Origin: Tessaracoccus oleiagri
GTDB lineage: Bacteria > Actinomycetota > Actinomycetes > Propionibacteriales > Propionibacteriaceae
DNA: 64,000 bases
Assembly: GCF_900103275.1 (NCBI RefSeq)
Contig: NZ_FNGP01000001.1
Location: 434,001 to 498,000 of the forward strand
Reading direction: 5' to 3'
Shown here: positions 1 to 8,171 of the stretch, piece after piece
Position numbering within the stretch: the stretch's first letter is position 1
Layout: each line of letters opens with the position of its first letter
Notes under the pieces: model-generated
The model's input: only the letters and a program-made list of their open reading frames with translations
What the model was told of the DNA's origin: nothing
Database searches by the model: none
Translations under genes and position numbers: made by a program

Positions 1-1
1 C

Positions 2-460
2 ACTCTCAGCTCGCTCTTCCGCCCCGAACCGCCGACGCGGTTCCCAGGATTCGGCCGACCCGTACTCGCGCCGTTGGCGGGCGTCGTCGTCGCGATCGAG
101 GGCTCCGAGCCCGATCACGCCGCCCACCGCGGCCTGCCGTCGGTCGGCTACGCCGTCACCCAGTCCCGCCGGGCCGGAGCGGGGTGGCGAGCGCTTGCGG
201 GGAACCATGTGATGGTCCAGACGGACAACGGTCCGGTCGTGGCGCTGTGCCACCTGCAGCGGGGCAGCGTCCGGGTGAGATTGGGCCAGCGCATCGACGT
301 CGGCCAGATGCTGGCGGCCTGTGGCAACTCGGGAAACAGCACCGAGCCGCACCTCCATCTGCAGGCGATCAGCGGCGCGGACGTGGCACACGCCGTTGCG
401 GTGCCGATCTCGTTCCACGGCGCACTGCCGCGGAACGGCTCGGTGGTGGAGGCGGGGTGA
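2..460 (+). CDS. M23-family peptidase-like protein, 5' end outside window
   Basis: The reading frame is open from the first bases of the window to the stop at 458-460, so the N-terminus lies upstream and the TTG at 74 is unlikely to be the true start. The visible part has the GxPVxAPxxGVV strand of LytM/M23 domains, then a glycine-rich turn and GNSGNSTEPHLHLQ, which matches the G-N-S/T-G-x-S-x-x-P-H-L-H-x motif whose histidines bind zinc or act in catalysis. The first zinc-ligand motif (HxxxD) is not in the visible part and should lie upstream. Members cleave peptidoglycan cross-bridges; some are inactive scaffolds. Composition is less GC-biased than in most of the window. Family assignment is fairly sure, activity is not. 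Confidence 0.75.
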   Translation, partial: TLSSLFRPEPPTRFPGFGRPVLAPLAGVVVAIEGSEPDHAAHRGLPSVGYAVTQSRRAGAGWRALAGNHVMVQTDNGPVVALCHLQRGSVRVRLGQRIDVGQMLAACGNSGNSTEPHLHLQAISGADVAHAVAVPISFHGALPRNGSVVEAG

Positions 461-511
461 CCCGCGATTGGTGCTGAGCCTTGGCAAGGATTGCCCATGC
501 GGAGGGCAGGG

Positions 512-1018
512 TCACATCCAACCCGTCAACTGGATGATCCGCTGCACGCACTCGGCCACAGTCGCCGGGTGGGTGGACACCTGAAAGTGCCGGATCCGCG
601 AGTGATCAGATCGGGCATGGTAGGCGTCCACCCAACGGCGCAGCCCAGCCGCCATCTCCTCGCTGGGTTCCCGCTCCGTGACCCGCTGCTTGAGGATCTC
701 CTCGGGCGCCGTCAATTCGCAGACGATCAACCGCGCACCCGGCAGCACGTGCCGAAGCAACTCGACCTCCTCCTCATCGGCGAAAACCGTGGGGATGATG
801 AGCTTGATGCCGGGCACGGCCGCCACATAGTTCGGCCAGACGACCCGGAGGTTCTCGCGGGCGAATGATCGGCCGGGATAGGGATGGACGAGGCTCAATT
901 CGTCGAGATCGATAACCCCCCACGAGATGTTCGCTTGGCCGAGGGTCATCGCCAATGCTCGCGCGAGCGTGCTCTTCCCTGCCCCGGGAGAGCCGTGCAG
1001 CGCCAGAACATCGGTCAT
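512..1018 (-). CDS. Small P-loop AAA-type ATPase/kinase-like protein
   Basis: 168 residues. The N-terminus carries a Walker A motif, GSPGAGKST, at about residues 9-17, followed by a DLDE acidic stretch near residue 37. This arrangement resembles small nucleotide/metabolite kinases and the AAA_33 group of single-domain P-loop proteins. The middle (IIPTVFADEEEVELL) and the later REPSEE/W..AYHARSD region could form the lid and base-binding parts, but no substrate can be read from the sequence. It is convergent with the M23 fragment and shares no operon. Start is the ATG at 1016-1018, the only one before Walker A. Substrate unknown. Confidence 0.65.
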   Translation of the reverse strand: MTDVLALHGSPGAGKSTLARALAMTLGQANISWGVIDLDELSLVHPYPGRSFARENLRVVWPNYVAAVPGIKLIIPTVFADEEEVELLRHVLPGARLIVCELTAPEEILKQRVTEREPSEEMAAGLRRWVDAYHARSDHSRIRHFQVSTHPATVAECVQRIIQLTGWM

Positions 1019-1169
1019 GGAAATGAGTCTGACTCACGCGGACCCTCGGCTGGCTCGGATTTCAGCAAGACGCGTAATGGACGAAAATTCCGCTGCGTGT
1101 GGAATACGATTGCTGCGGGCAACAAATGAGGCAACGACGCTTCAAATGTCCGCCAGCGAGGGAGGCACC

Positions 1170-1646
1170 GTGGTTGAGCTAGAGGCCCCAGTTCCGCCGA
1201 CGGGGAGCTTGACGCCGTTGCCGACTTGGCGCTTGGTGTACTACGCCTTGGTGTGGGGAGTATTGACCTCCATGTTCACGATGCTCGGGGCGGTGGCCTC
1301 CATTGGCGGCACCACTCCCATCGGACCGGTGGTGGAGCCGAAAGTGATGGGTGCGTTCATTGCCGGAAATTTCGCAGGCATCCTGTTCCTGCACCTCTGC
1401 GGCGAGCGTTGGCGCACCGGCGTGACTGGGGCGGCCTTGGTGATCTTTGGAGCGATGATCTTCCGCGACGGCGAACCCGACCTGCTGCTCTGGGGCACAC
1501 CAGTGCTGATCGCCGTGCTACACGCCCGCCAGCCCCGCCGCTACCGATATTGGCTCGTCGGCTTCCCGCTCGTGGCACTGCTCATCTTCGTGTTGCACCC
1601 GTACGAGTCAGCCATGTCCCGTTGGGTGGATCTGGCATCCCGATGA
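1170..1646 (+). CDS. Hypothetical four-helix membrane protein
   Basis: 158 residues from a GTG at 1170, chosen because GGAGG lies at 1161-1165; an ATG at 1146 in the same frame is a possible longer start. After a short proline-rich N-terminus there are about four hydrophobic segments (roughly residues 24-46, 56-73, 83-105 and 115-135), with an HARQPRRYRYW positive loop before the last helix, suggesting a small integral membrane protein. I do not recognise a family. It is followed 65 bases later by another small membrane protein on the same strand, and both share the less GC-biased composition of this end of the window. Confidence 0.5.
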   Translation: MVELEAPVPPTGSLTPLPTWRLVYYALVWGVLTSMFTMLGAVASIGGTTPIGPVVEPKVMGAFIAGNFAGILFLHLCGERWRTGVTGAALVIFGAMIFRDGEPDLLLWGTPVLIAVLHARQPRRYRYWLVGFPLVALLIFVLHPYESAMSRWVDLASR

Positions 1647-1711
1647 CGCACCTCACTCCGCGCCGAAAGCCCGCCGATACCGCCGGACTTGATTGTACAC
1701 GTTGATACCTG

Positions 1712-2164
1712 ATGGACGCAAAACTAGGACCAAATGCAGGTCCTAAGCCGGGATCGCGCTGGTTCATTCTCCTCGTTATAGCGGCCACACTTACCGCCTT
1801 GAACGGGATCGTGGTCGGTTACGGCGCCGTGTGGTTCCAGTTGTTCGGCGACAGTCCGGATCGTGACGACTACTTGGTGTCCACGGGCGGATACGCTGCA
1901 GCGGCGGTCCTGATCGTTTTCGCGACCTTGTCGAACTTCCTGCGCGGCGGCGCGGCTTGGTTCGGCTACGCCGGATCGGCTGCCGCCGTGGCGCTCGGTC
2001 TCGCAGCCTTGACTTCTTGGTCGAGCGGCCGGAGCGTGGAGGACCTCGGTCCGGGGATCTCCGGCCCCTGGGACGGGGTGGGCGGAGTGATCGCACTGCC
2101 TTGGTCCTGGGCGATCGTCGTGCTGTTCCTCCTCAGCTTCCGCAAACCGGCGGGACGACAGTGA
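1712..2164 (+). CDS. Hypothetical membrane protein
   Basis: 150 residues from ATG 1712. Four hydrophobic stretches are visible (about residues 17-40, 58-76, 83-101 and 124-143), with an acidic loop (DSPDRDDY) after the first. There is no recognisable motif. The C-terminus RKPAGRQ is positive and probably cytoplasmic. Same strand as the preceding membrane protein and close to it, so the two may be co-transcribed. No function can be assigned. Confidence 0.5.
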   Translation: MDAKLGPNAGPKPGSRWFILLVIAATLTALNGIVVGYGAVWFQLFGDSPDRDDYLVSTGGYAAAAVLIVFATLSNFLRGGAAWFGYAGSAAAVALGLAALTSWSSGRSVEDLGPGISGPWDGVGGVIALPWSWAIVVLFLLSFRKPAGRQ

Positions 2165-2380
2165 CCATCGCCTAAGTCCGGACGCTCGAACTCTCGCATG
2201 GGTCACCCGTGGGCCAATGGGGAGCCGGCCGCTGCAGTCTCTCCCACGGTAGCTATCCCCGAGACACCTCCAGCCCGGCGCGCGCGGCGGATCCGGCGCG
2301 TCGCGACGACCTGAAAAGTGCACCGGAGAAGTTCCTCGATCCCTCTTGACAGCGCCGAGGGAGAGGCCCATCCTGAGTCT

Positions 2381-2406
2381 TGTACACGATTACGTAATCG
2401 TGTACA
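2381..2406. promoter_or_regulatory. Perfect 26-bp palindromic operator upstream of lactonase/sugar ABC operon
   Basis: The 13-base half TGTACACGATTAC (2381-2393) is followed immediately by its exact reverse complement (2394-2406). The centre is a C|G step, as LacI-family operators require, and the operon it precedes ends with a LacI gene. It lies 19 bases before the ATG at 2425, between promoter and ribosome-binding site, a position suited to repression. A GntR- or TetR-type site is an alternative reading. The 2165-2424 gap otherwise shows no gene. Confidence 0.7.
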
Positions 2407-2424
2407 GACGAGGAGGAGGGGTCC

Positions 2425-3324
2425 ATGGCGGACTACTCAATCTGGATGCTCGAGTACTCACATTGCCTCACGCAGCCGATGGGCTGCATCTTCTACGGAC
2501 AGTGGAACGCGGGGACTCGGCCGTTCCCCTACAGCTACGTCTACGTCGAGGGCGAGGGCCACAAGATCCTCGTCGACGTGGGCCATGACGACGACGGCAC
2601 CAACCGCGTGCTGTCAGAGCGGTACGACGTCATCGACTGGCAGCCCCCCGCCGAGGTGTTGGGCAAGATCGGTGTGCGCCCCGAGGAGATCGACACCGTC
2701 GTCTTCACCCACGTCCACTACGACCACGCCGGGGCGGCGCGTCGCTTCCCCAACGCCCGGTTCTACCTCCAGCGCAAGGACCTCGAGGGCGCCCAGTGGG
2801 CGCTCGAGAACCGCCGGCTCTTCGAGTCGATCATCGGCGCCATCGACCCCTCCGACGTCGAGATGCTCGTCGGGCTGGAGCGTGAGGGCCGCCTCGAACT
2901 GCTCGACGGCGACCTCGAACTGTTCCCCGGCTTCGAGATCAAGCTCGCGGAGGACACGCACACCTTCGGCTCGCAGTACGTGGTCGTGCGTGCCGGCGAC
3001 GAGCCCTGGGTGATCACCGGCGACAACCTCTACAGCTACGAGAACGCCGAGGGCATCGACCAGAGCGGCGTGCCCGTCAGCATCGGCTTCGGCGGCGGCA
3101 GTTGCTGGAACACGCTGTCCGCCATCGACGAGATGCACCGCACGGCCATCGACTCGAACCGCCTCGTGATCGCCCACGAGGGCGCCACCTTCGACCGGCA
3201 CCCCTCCCGGCTCTACGACGACCGCCTCTCCGTCGCCGAACTCACGCTCGCCCCGGGGGTCGCGAGCCGGATCACCACCCCATCATCAGCGCAACCATCC
3301 ACCACTTTCTCGACGAGGAGCTAG
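2425..3324 (+). CDS. Metallo-beta-lactamase-fold hydrolase, N-acyl homoserine lactonase-like
   Basis: 299 residues with a strong purine-rich ribosome-binding site (2409-2420) before ATG 2425. The dinuclear metal motif HVHYDH (about residues 95-100) matches HxHxDH of the superfamily. A later DTHTFGSQ supplies the next conserved His, ITGDN the bridging Asp, and IAHEG near the C-terminus the last His. Overall order and length resemble the lactonase (AttM/AiiB-like) branch. It is the first gene of a sugar-import operon and its stop lies 2 bases before the next start. That context favours hydrolysis of an imported or extracellular sugar lactone or ester over quorum quenching, but this is inference. 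No signal peptide is seen, so it is probably cytoplasmic. Confidence 0.8.
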   Translation: MADYSIWMLEYSHCLTQPMGCIFYGQWNAGTRPFPYSYVYVEGEGHKILVDVGHDDDGTNRVLSERYDVIDWQPPAEVLGKIGVRPEEIDTVVFTHVHYDHAGAARRFPNARFYLQRKDLEGAQWALENRRLFESIIGAIDPSDVEMLVGLEREGRLELLDGDLELFPGFEIKLAEDTHTFGSQYVVVRAGDEPWVITGDNLYSYENAEGIDQSGVPVSIGFGGGSCWNTLSAIDEMHRTAIDSNRLVIAHEGATFDRHPSRLYDDRLSVAELTLAPGVASRITTPSSAQPSTTFSTRS

Positions 3325-3326
3325 CA

Positions 3327-4352
3327 ATGTCTCTCACCAAATCCCTGCGCATGGCGGTGGCCGCACTCGCGGTCGGCGCCCTCTCCCTGACGGCCTGTTC
3401 CCAGGGCACGCCGACGGACTCCTCCAGCCCCCAGCCCGCGGCGGGCGGCTCGTCGAGCAGCGCCGGCGGCGGCCAGCAGGGCGGCCAGCTGCTCGGCATC
3501 GTCTCGATCACGGCCACGGATTCCAACAACGCCCGCGTCATCGCCGGCGCGACGGAGGCCGCCGAGGCCGCCGGCTGGAAGGTGGAGGTCGTCGACGCCC
3601 AGGGCAACGCCGACACCGCCAACGCCGCGATCCGCAACTTCGTCAGCAAGAAGGCGGGCGCGATCTTCGACCTCGTCTTCCCCGTGTCGTCCCTCGGCGC
3701 CGGACTCCAGGCCGCGAAGGACGCCAAGATCCCCGTCGCCACCTGGGGCGGAGGCCTCGGCGACGGCGTCGTCATGACCACCGGCGACGGCGGCCCGTTC
3801 GCCGAACCCGCCACGCAGGCGATGCTCGACGAGCTGGGCGACTCCGGCTCGGTGCTGGCGCTGACCTACCGCGGCGGCCAGGTCTGCCGCGACCGCGAGG
3901 CCGTGTTCGACGAGATGCTCGCCGACCACCCCGACATCAAGATCACCAAGAGCGAGGTCACGATCCCCGGCTTCCTGCAGGACGGCGCCCGCCACGCCAC
4001 CGCATGGCTCGCCGCGCACCCGGCCGGCAGCGAGAAGCTCGCCATCTGGGGATGCTGGGAGGACCCAACGCTCGGCGCCATCTCCGCGCTGCAGCAGCAG
4101 GGCCGCGACGACGTGCTCACCTACGGCATCAACGGCTCCAGCACCGCGATCAAGGCAGTCCAGGACGGAACCCTGACCGCAACGGTCTACGAGGACGGCA
4201 AGGGTGAGGGCGCGAAGATGTTCGAGGTCGTCCAGGAGGCCATCCAGGCCGGCGACTCGTGGGAGCAGCAGACCCTGGACGTGCCCGGCGTCCTGGTGAC
4301 CGCCGACACCGTCGACGACTTCCTCAAGGAACACCCAGAAGCACTCCAGTGA
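3327..4352 (+). CDS. Sugar ABC transporter substrate-binding lipoprotein (type 1 periplasmic-binding fold)
   Basis: 341 residues. ATG 3327 follows GAGGAG (3315-3320). The N-terminus is a lipoprotein signal ending in LTAC (Cys about residue 23), followed by a Ser/Gly/Pro-rich tether. The mature part has the RbsB/XylF-type organisation: the first strand GIVSITATDSNNARVIAGA, repeated Asn/Asp-rich loops, and a C-terminal YGINGSSTAIKAVQDGTLTATV segment typical of sugar-binding proteins. It should deliver a mono- or small oligosaccharide to the RbsC-like permease encoded two genes downstream. The ligand cannot be read from sequence. Translationally close to both neighbours. Confidence 0.88.
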   Translation: MSLTKSLRMAVAALAVGALSLTACSQGTPTDSSSPQPAAGGSSSSAGGGQQGGQLLGIVSITATDSNNARVIAGATEAAEAAGWKVEVVDAQGNADTANAAIRNFVSKKAGAIFDLVFPVSSLGAGLQAAKDAKIPVATWGGGLGDGVVMTTGDGGPFAEPATQAMLDELGDSGSVLALTYRGGQVCRDREAVFDEMLADHPDIKITKSEVTIPGFLQDGARHATAWLAAHPAGSEKLAIWGCWEDPTLGAISALQQQGRDDVLTYGINGSSTAIKAVQDGTLTATVYEDGKGEGAKMFEVVQEAIQAGDSWEQQTLDVPGVLVTADTVDDFLKEHPEALQ

Positions 4353-4372
4353 CCCAGCAAGGAGTGTTCGAC

Positions 4373-5917
4373 ATGGTCGCCCCACCAGCCGCCACCGGCC
4401 AGGTCCTGCTCACGGCGGAAGGCGTGAGCAAGGCCTTCGGCGGGGCCCAGGCGTTGCGCGACGTCTCCGTCACCATCCGCCCCGGCGTGGTGCACGGGTT
4501 CGTCGGCGCCAACGGCGCGGGCAAGTCCACGCTGATCCGGATCCTCGCCGGCGTCCACCACCCCGACAGCGGATCCATCCACCTCGACGGCCAGGAGGTG
4601 CACATCACCACGCCGCTGGTGGCGTCGCAGCTCGGGCTGGCGTTCATCCACCAGGAGATGAGCATCATCCCCGGGTGGGACGTCCTGCGGAACATGGCGC
4701 TGGGGATGCCGTACCGCACCCGCGCCGGCATCATCGACTGGAAGGCGACGAGGGTCCGCGCGGCCGCCGTGGCGAAGCGGGTGGGCATCCACTTCAGCCT
4801 CGACACCCTGATCGACGACCTCAGCACCGCCGACAAGTGGCTCGTCATGATCGCCCGCGCCCTCATGCAGGACGCACGGCTGATCGCGATGGACGAGCCG
4901 ACGGCGTCGCTCTCGCCACAGGAGTCGAACCGGCTGCACGAGATCATCCGTGAACTCACGGCGGCGGGCACGGCGGTCATCTTCGTCTCCCACCGGCTGG
5001 CCGAGGTCTCCGAACTGTGCGAGGACGTGACCGTCTTCAAGGACGGCCGCGTCGTACGGTCGGCCGTCAACGAGCGGCTCAGCAGCCACGAGCTCGTGCA
5101 GGCCATCGTCGGGCGACGCATGGAGCTGACGCAGCGCCCGGAGCCGCCCACGTCGGTGGGCGACGTGGTCCTCGACGCCCGGCACGTCTCCGACGGCCGG
5201 ATGGTCAAGGACGTGAGCCTGCAGGTCCGGGCCGGCGAGGTCGTCGGGCTGGGGGGCCTCGTCGGCTCCGGCCGCACGGAGTTCGCCCGGCTCCTCTACG
5301 GGGCCGAGCGGATGCGGTCGGGCGACGTGGCCCTCCCCGACGGGGCGGTGCGCTTCGCCGAGCCGGCGGACGCCGTCGCGATGGGGCTGGGCATGGTGCC
5401 GGAGGAGCGGCGCTCGCAGGGCGTCTTCCTGGACAAGTCCATCGACTTCAACATCAACCTCGCCTCGCTCAACTCGCTGCGAGTCAGCCGCTTCGTGCCC
5501 TGGCTGAAGCTCGGCGTCGGCCGGCGTCGTGCCGAGCGCCTCATCAAGGAGGTGGGGATCAAGACCCGCGGAGCCGGCCAACCGGTGGGCTCCCTGAGCG
5601 GCGGCAACCAGCAGAAGGTCGCGCTCGCGCGGTGGCTCGCTGAGGACCGCAAGGTGCTGATCCTCGACGAGCCGTCCCGCGGCGTCGACGTGGGCGCCCG
5701 CGCCGAGATCCATAACCTCATCCGCGAGCTCGCGGCCCGCGGCGCCGCCGTCCTGGTCGTCTCCTCCGACAACGAGGAGCTCGTCGCCCTCTGCGACCGC
5801 GTCGTGGTGATGGCCGACGGGCACGTGTGCGGCGAAGTCGTCGGCGACGACGTCACCATCCAGGCCATTCTCGCCCTGAGCTTCTCTCGGGCGCACCATC
5901 CCAAGGAAGTAGCATGA
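4373..5917 (+). CDS. Sugar ABC transporter ATP-binding protein with two nucleotide-binding domains (RbsA/XylG type)
   Basis: 514 residues. ATG 4373 is preferred because AAGGAG sits 8 bases upstream; a GTG at 4349 overlapping the previous stop is an alternative. The first domain has Walker A GANGAGKST (about residue 47) and Walker B LIAMDEP; its signature LSTADKW is of the relaxed kind usual in RbsA-type first domains. The second domain has a degenerate P-loop (GLVGSGRTEF), a canonical LSGGNQQK signature and LILDEPSRGVDVG. This asymmetric pair is the hallmark of the carbohydrate-uptake-2 family. It energises the adjacent permease at the inner face of the membrane. Confidence 0.92.
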   Translation: MVAPPAATGQVLLTAEGVSKAFGGAQALRDVSVTIRPGVVHGFVGANGAGKSTLIRILAGVHHPDSGSIHLDGQEVHITTPLVASQLGLAFIHQEMSIIPGWDVLRNMALGMPYRTRAGIIDWKATRVRAAAVAKRVGIHFSLDTLIDDLSTADKWLVMIARALMQDARLIAMDEPTASLSPQESNRLHEIIRELTAAGTAVIFVSHRLAEVSELCEDVTVFKDGRVVRSAVNERLSSHELVQAIVGRRMELTQRPEPPTSVGDVVLDARHVSDGRMVKDVSLQVRAGEVVGLGGLVGSGRTEFARLLYGAERMRSGDVALPDGAVRFAEPADAVAMGLGMVPEERRSQGVFLDKSIDFNINLASLNSLRVSRFVPWLKLGVGRRRAERLIKEVGIKTRGAGQPVGSLSGGNQQKVALARWLAEDRKVLILDEPSRGVDVGARAEIHNLIRELAARGAAVLVVSSDNEELVALCDRVVVMADGHVCGEVVGDDVTIQAILALSFSRAHHPKEVA

Positions 5918-6924
5918 CCACCAGCGGACCACTGACCACCGATCAGGCACCTGTCAAGGATCGTTCGCCCATGAAGCGGCTGGTCCTCTCGGCCGTGTCC
6001 AAGTACGGGACGCTCATCGCGATGGCGCTGCTGATCGTGATCTTCACCTTCTCGGTGCCCAACTGGGCCTTCATCTCGCCCAACAACCTGCTCAACATCG
6101 TCAACCAGTCGGCCCTGACCGCCATCATCGCGAGTGGCCTGACGATCGTCCTCGTAGTCGGCGAGTTCGACCTGTCCGTCGGCTATGCCGCCAGCCTCGC
6201 GGGCGTGCTCGTCACCGGCCTGATGGTCAACCAGGGGCTGGCCATGCCGCTGGCCATCATCGTCGTGCTGCTGATCGGCGGCACCGCCGGGGCCGCGAAC
6301 GGCCTGCTGGTGACGAAAGCGAAGGTGAACGCGGTCGTCGCCACACTGGGCATCGGGACGATCCTCGTCGGCCTCACATACGGCTACAGCGCCGGCTCGC
6401 CGATCGTGCTGCTGCCGCCCGAGTTCGTCCAGCTCACGCTGGGCCGGTTCCTGGGGATTCAGAACCCGATCTGGATAATGCTGATCGTCCTCGCGGCGCT
6501 GTGGGTCCTGTTGAACCGCACCCCGATGGGCCAGCGGATCCAGGCGGTGGGCGCCAACGCCGAGGCCGCGAAGCTGGCCGGCATCCGCGTCGACCGCTCG
6601 AAGATCTCCGCGTTCGTGATCGCGGGCGTCTGCGCCGCCCTCACCGGCATCCTGCTCGCCTCCCTGCTGGGCAGCGGCACGATCAGCGCCGCCGACGGCT
6701 ACCTGATGGACTCCTTCGCGGCTGTCTTCCTCGGCTCGGCGACGCTGCGCAACGGCGAGTTCCACATCCTCGGGACGCTGATCGGCGTTCTCGTGGTCAA
6801 TGTGGGCTTCAACGGGCTCAGCATGATGGGGACGGCAACGTTCTGGCAGTACATTTTCAAGGGCGGCATCCTTGTTCTCGCCGTGGCGCTGTCCACCATC
6901 GCGCGAAGGTATGCCCGTGCCTAG
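5914..6924 (+). CDS. Sugar ABC transporter permease (RbsC type)
   Basis: 336 residues. ATG 5914 overlaps the preceding stop by 4 bases (ATGA) with AAGGAAG just upstream, so it is translationally coupled to the ATPase. About nine or ten hydrophobic segments are visible. Conserved family features include VVGEFDLSVG near residue 85, which corresponds to the GxxDLSVG motif, and GxNAEAAKLAGI near residue 210, the cytoplasmic coupling region that contacts the ATPase. It forms the membrane channel of the importer, probably as a homodimer. Confidence 0.92.
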   Translation: MTTSGPLTTDQAPVKDRSPMKRLVLSAVSKYGTLIAMALLIVIFTFSVPNWAFISPNNLLNIVNQSALTAIIASGLTIVLVVGEFDLSVGYAASLAGVLVTGLMVNQGLAMPLAIIVVLLIGGTAGAANGLLVTKAKVNAVVATLGIGTILVGLTYGYSAGSPIVLLPPEFVQLTLGRFLGIQNPIWIMLIVLAALWVLLNRTPMGQRIQAVGANAEAAKLAGIRVDRSKISAFVIAGVCAALTGILLASLLGSGTISAADGYLMDSFAAVFLGSATLRNGEFHILGTLIGVLVVNVGFNGLSMMGTATFWQYIFKGGILVLAVALSTIARRYARA

Positions 6925-6956
6925 CAATCGCCACCCCTTGAAGAAAGAGCGTGACC

Positions 6957-7961
6957 ATGCCCACGATGCGTGACGTCGCTGTCGCCGCCGGCGTCTCGAC
7001 CGCCACCGTGTCCCGCGTCGCCAACGGCGGCCAGGGCGTCGACCCGGACCTGGCCCGACGGGTGCAGGCCGTGATCGACGAGCTCGGCTACCGGCCCAAC
7101 CTGGTGGCGCGGGGGCTCCGGAAGCAGGCGACCCGGCTGCTAGCGCTGGTCATCCCCGACATCGAGAACCCGTTCTTCACCTCTCTCTGCCGAGGCGTGG
7201 AGGACGTCGCCCGGCGCAAGAACTTCTCCGTCATGCTGTGCAACACCGACGAGGACCCGGGCAAGGAGGCCGCCTACCTTGACGTCCTCGCGGCCCATTC
7301 CGTCTCCGGCGTGATCATCAGCGCCGCTTCGGTGAACTCGGACCTCTCGGCGCTGTCGCGGCTCGGGATCGCCGTCGTCGGCATCGGTCGCCGGCTCGGC
7401 CCCGACTACGACTGTGTCCGGTCCGACTCCGAGGCCGGCGCCCGCCAGGCCACCCGGCACCTCCTGTCGTTCGGGGCGGAACGCGTGGCATGCATCACCG
7501 GGCCGGCCGACGTGGTGACCTCCGAGGAACGCCTTGAGGGATACCGGCACGCGCTGGAGCTGTCCGGTCGGCCGATCGAGGACGAGCTCATCATCCATGC
7601 CGATTTCCGGGAGGACGGCGCCTACCGGGCGATGAACCAGCTGCTGGACCTCCCCACGCCACCCGACGGCGTGTTCGTGGCCAACAACCGCATGACCATC
7701 GGCGCGATGCGGGCCTGCCGCGAGCGAGGCGTCCACATCCCCCAGCAGCTCAGCCTCGTCGGCTTCGACGACCTCCCGTGGGCGGACCTCACCTCACCCT
7801 CAATCACGACGATGCGGCAGCCCACTTACGAGATCGGGTCAGCCGCGGCGAAGCTCCTCCTCGAGCGCATCGAGGGTGAGGACGGCCCCGGCAGGGAGTT
7901 GGTCTTCCAGCCGGAGTTGGCCAGCCGCCAGAGTTCCATCCGGCGGGGAAACACCGGCTAA
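6957..7961 (+). CDS. LacI-family transcriptional regulator, last gene of sugar operon
   Basis: 334 residues from ATG 6957; a GTG at 6951 is also in frame. The N-terminal helix-turn-helix MRDVAVAAGVSTATVSRVAN and the hinge segment PNLVARGLRKQ are standard for the family, followed by a type 1 periplasmic-binding-like effector domain (LLALVIPDIENPFFTSL, later SLVGFDDLPWADLTSPSITT). It lies 32 bases after the permease stop, so it is probably co-transcribed and autoregulated. The palindrome at 2381-2406 is the best candidate operator. The effector is presumably the transported sugar or a product of the lactonase-like enzyme. Confidence 0.9.
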   Translation: MPTMRDVAVAAGVSTATVSRVANGGQGVDPDLARRVQAVIDELGYRPNLVARGLRKQATRLLALVIPDIENPFFTSLCRGVEDVARRKNFSVMLCNTDEDPGKEAAYLDVLAAHSVSGVIISAASVNSDLSALSRLGIAVVGIGRRLGPDYDCVRSDSEAGARQATRHLLSFGAERVACITGPADVVTSEERLEGYRHALELSGRPIEDELIIHADFREDGAYRAMNQLLDLPTPPDGVFVANNRMTIGAMRACRERGVHIPQQLSLVGFDDLPWADLTSPSITTMRQPTYEIGSAAAKLLLERIEGEDGPGRELVFQPELASRQSSIRRGNTG

Positions 7962-8171
7962 CCGGTAATGGAAACGGGGCGCCCGCCTCTGCTTCAGCCT
8001 GCAGCTGGTGAAGGGCCTTCGATGGCCGAGTCGGCTGGCTCGTGACGAACGCTGAGCGTAACTTGGTTACCTCTTGAAGCCGCTCGCCACTCCTCCGAGC
8101 TGGGCCGCCGTGGAAGCGCGGCATGAGGGCGACTGCCTAGCGGCTACGCAGACGCGCGATGCAGTGCCTCT

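Noticed and set aside
2614-3201. 195-codon minus-strand frame under the lactonase-like gene
   Set aside because: Val/Asp/Gly-rich antisense shadow with no start signal, opposite a gene with clear HxHxDH motif.
4187-5950. 587-codon minus-strand open frame over the sugar ATPase
   Set aside because: Shadow of a gene with complete ABC ATPase motifs.
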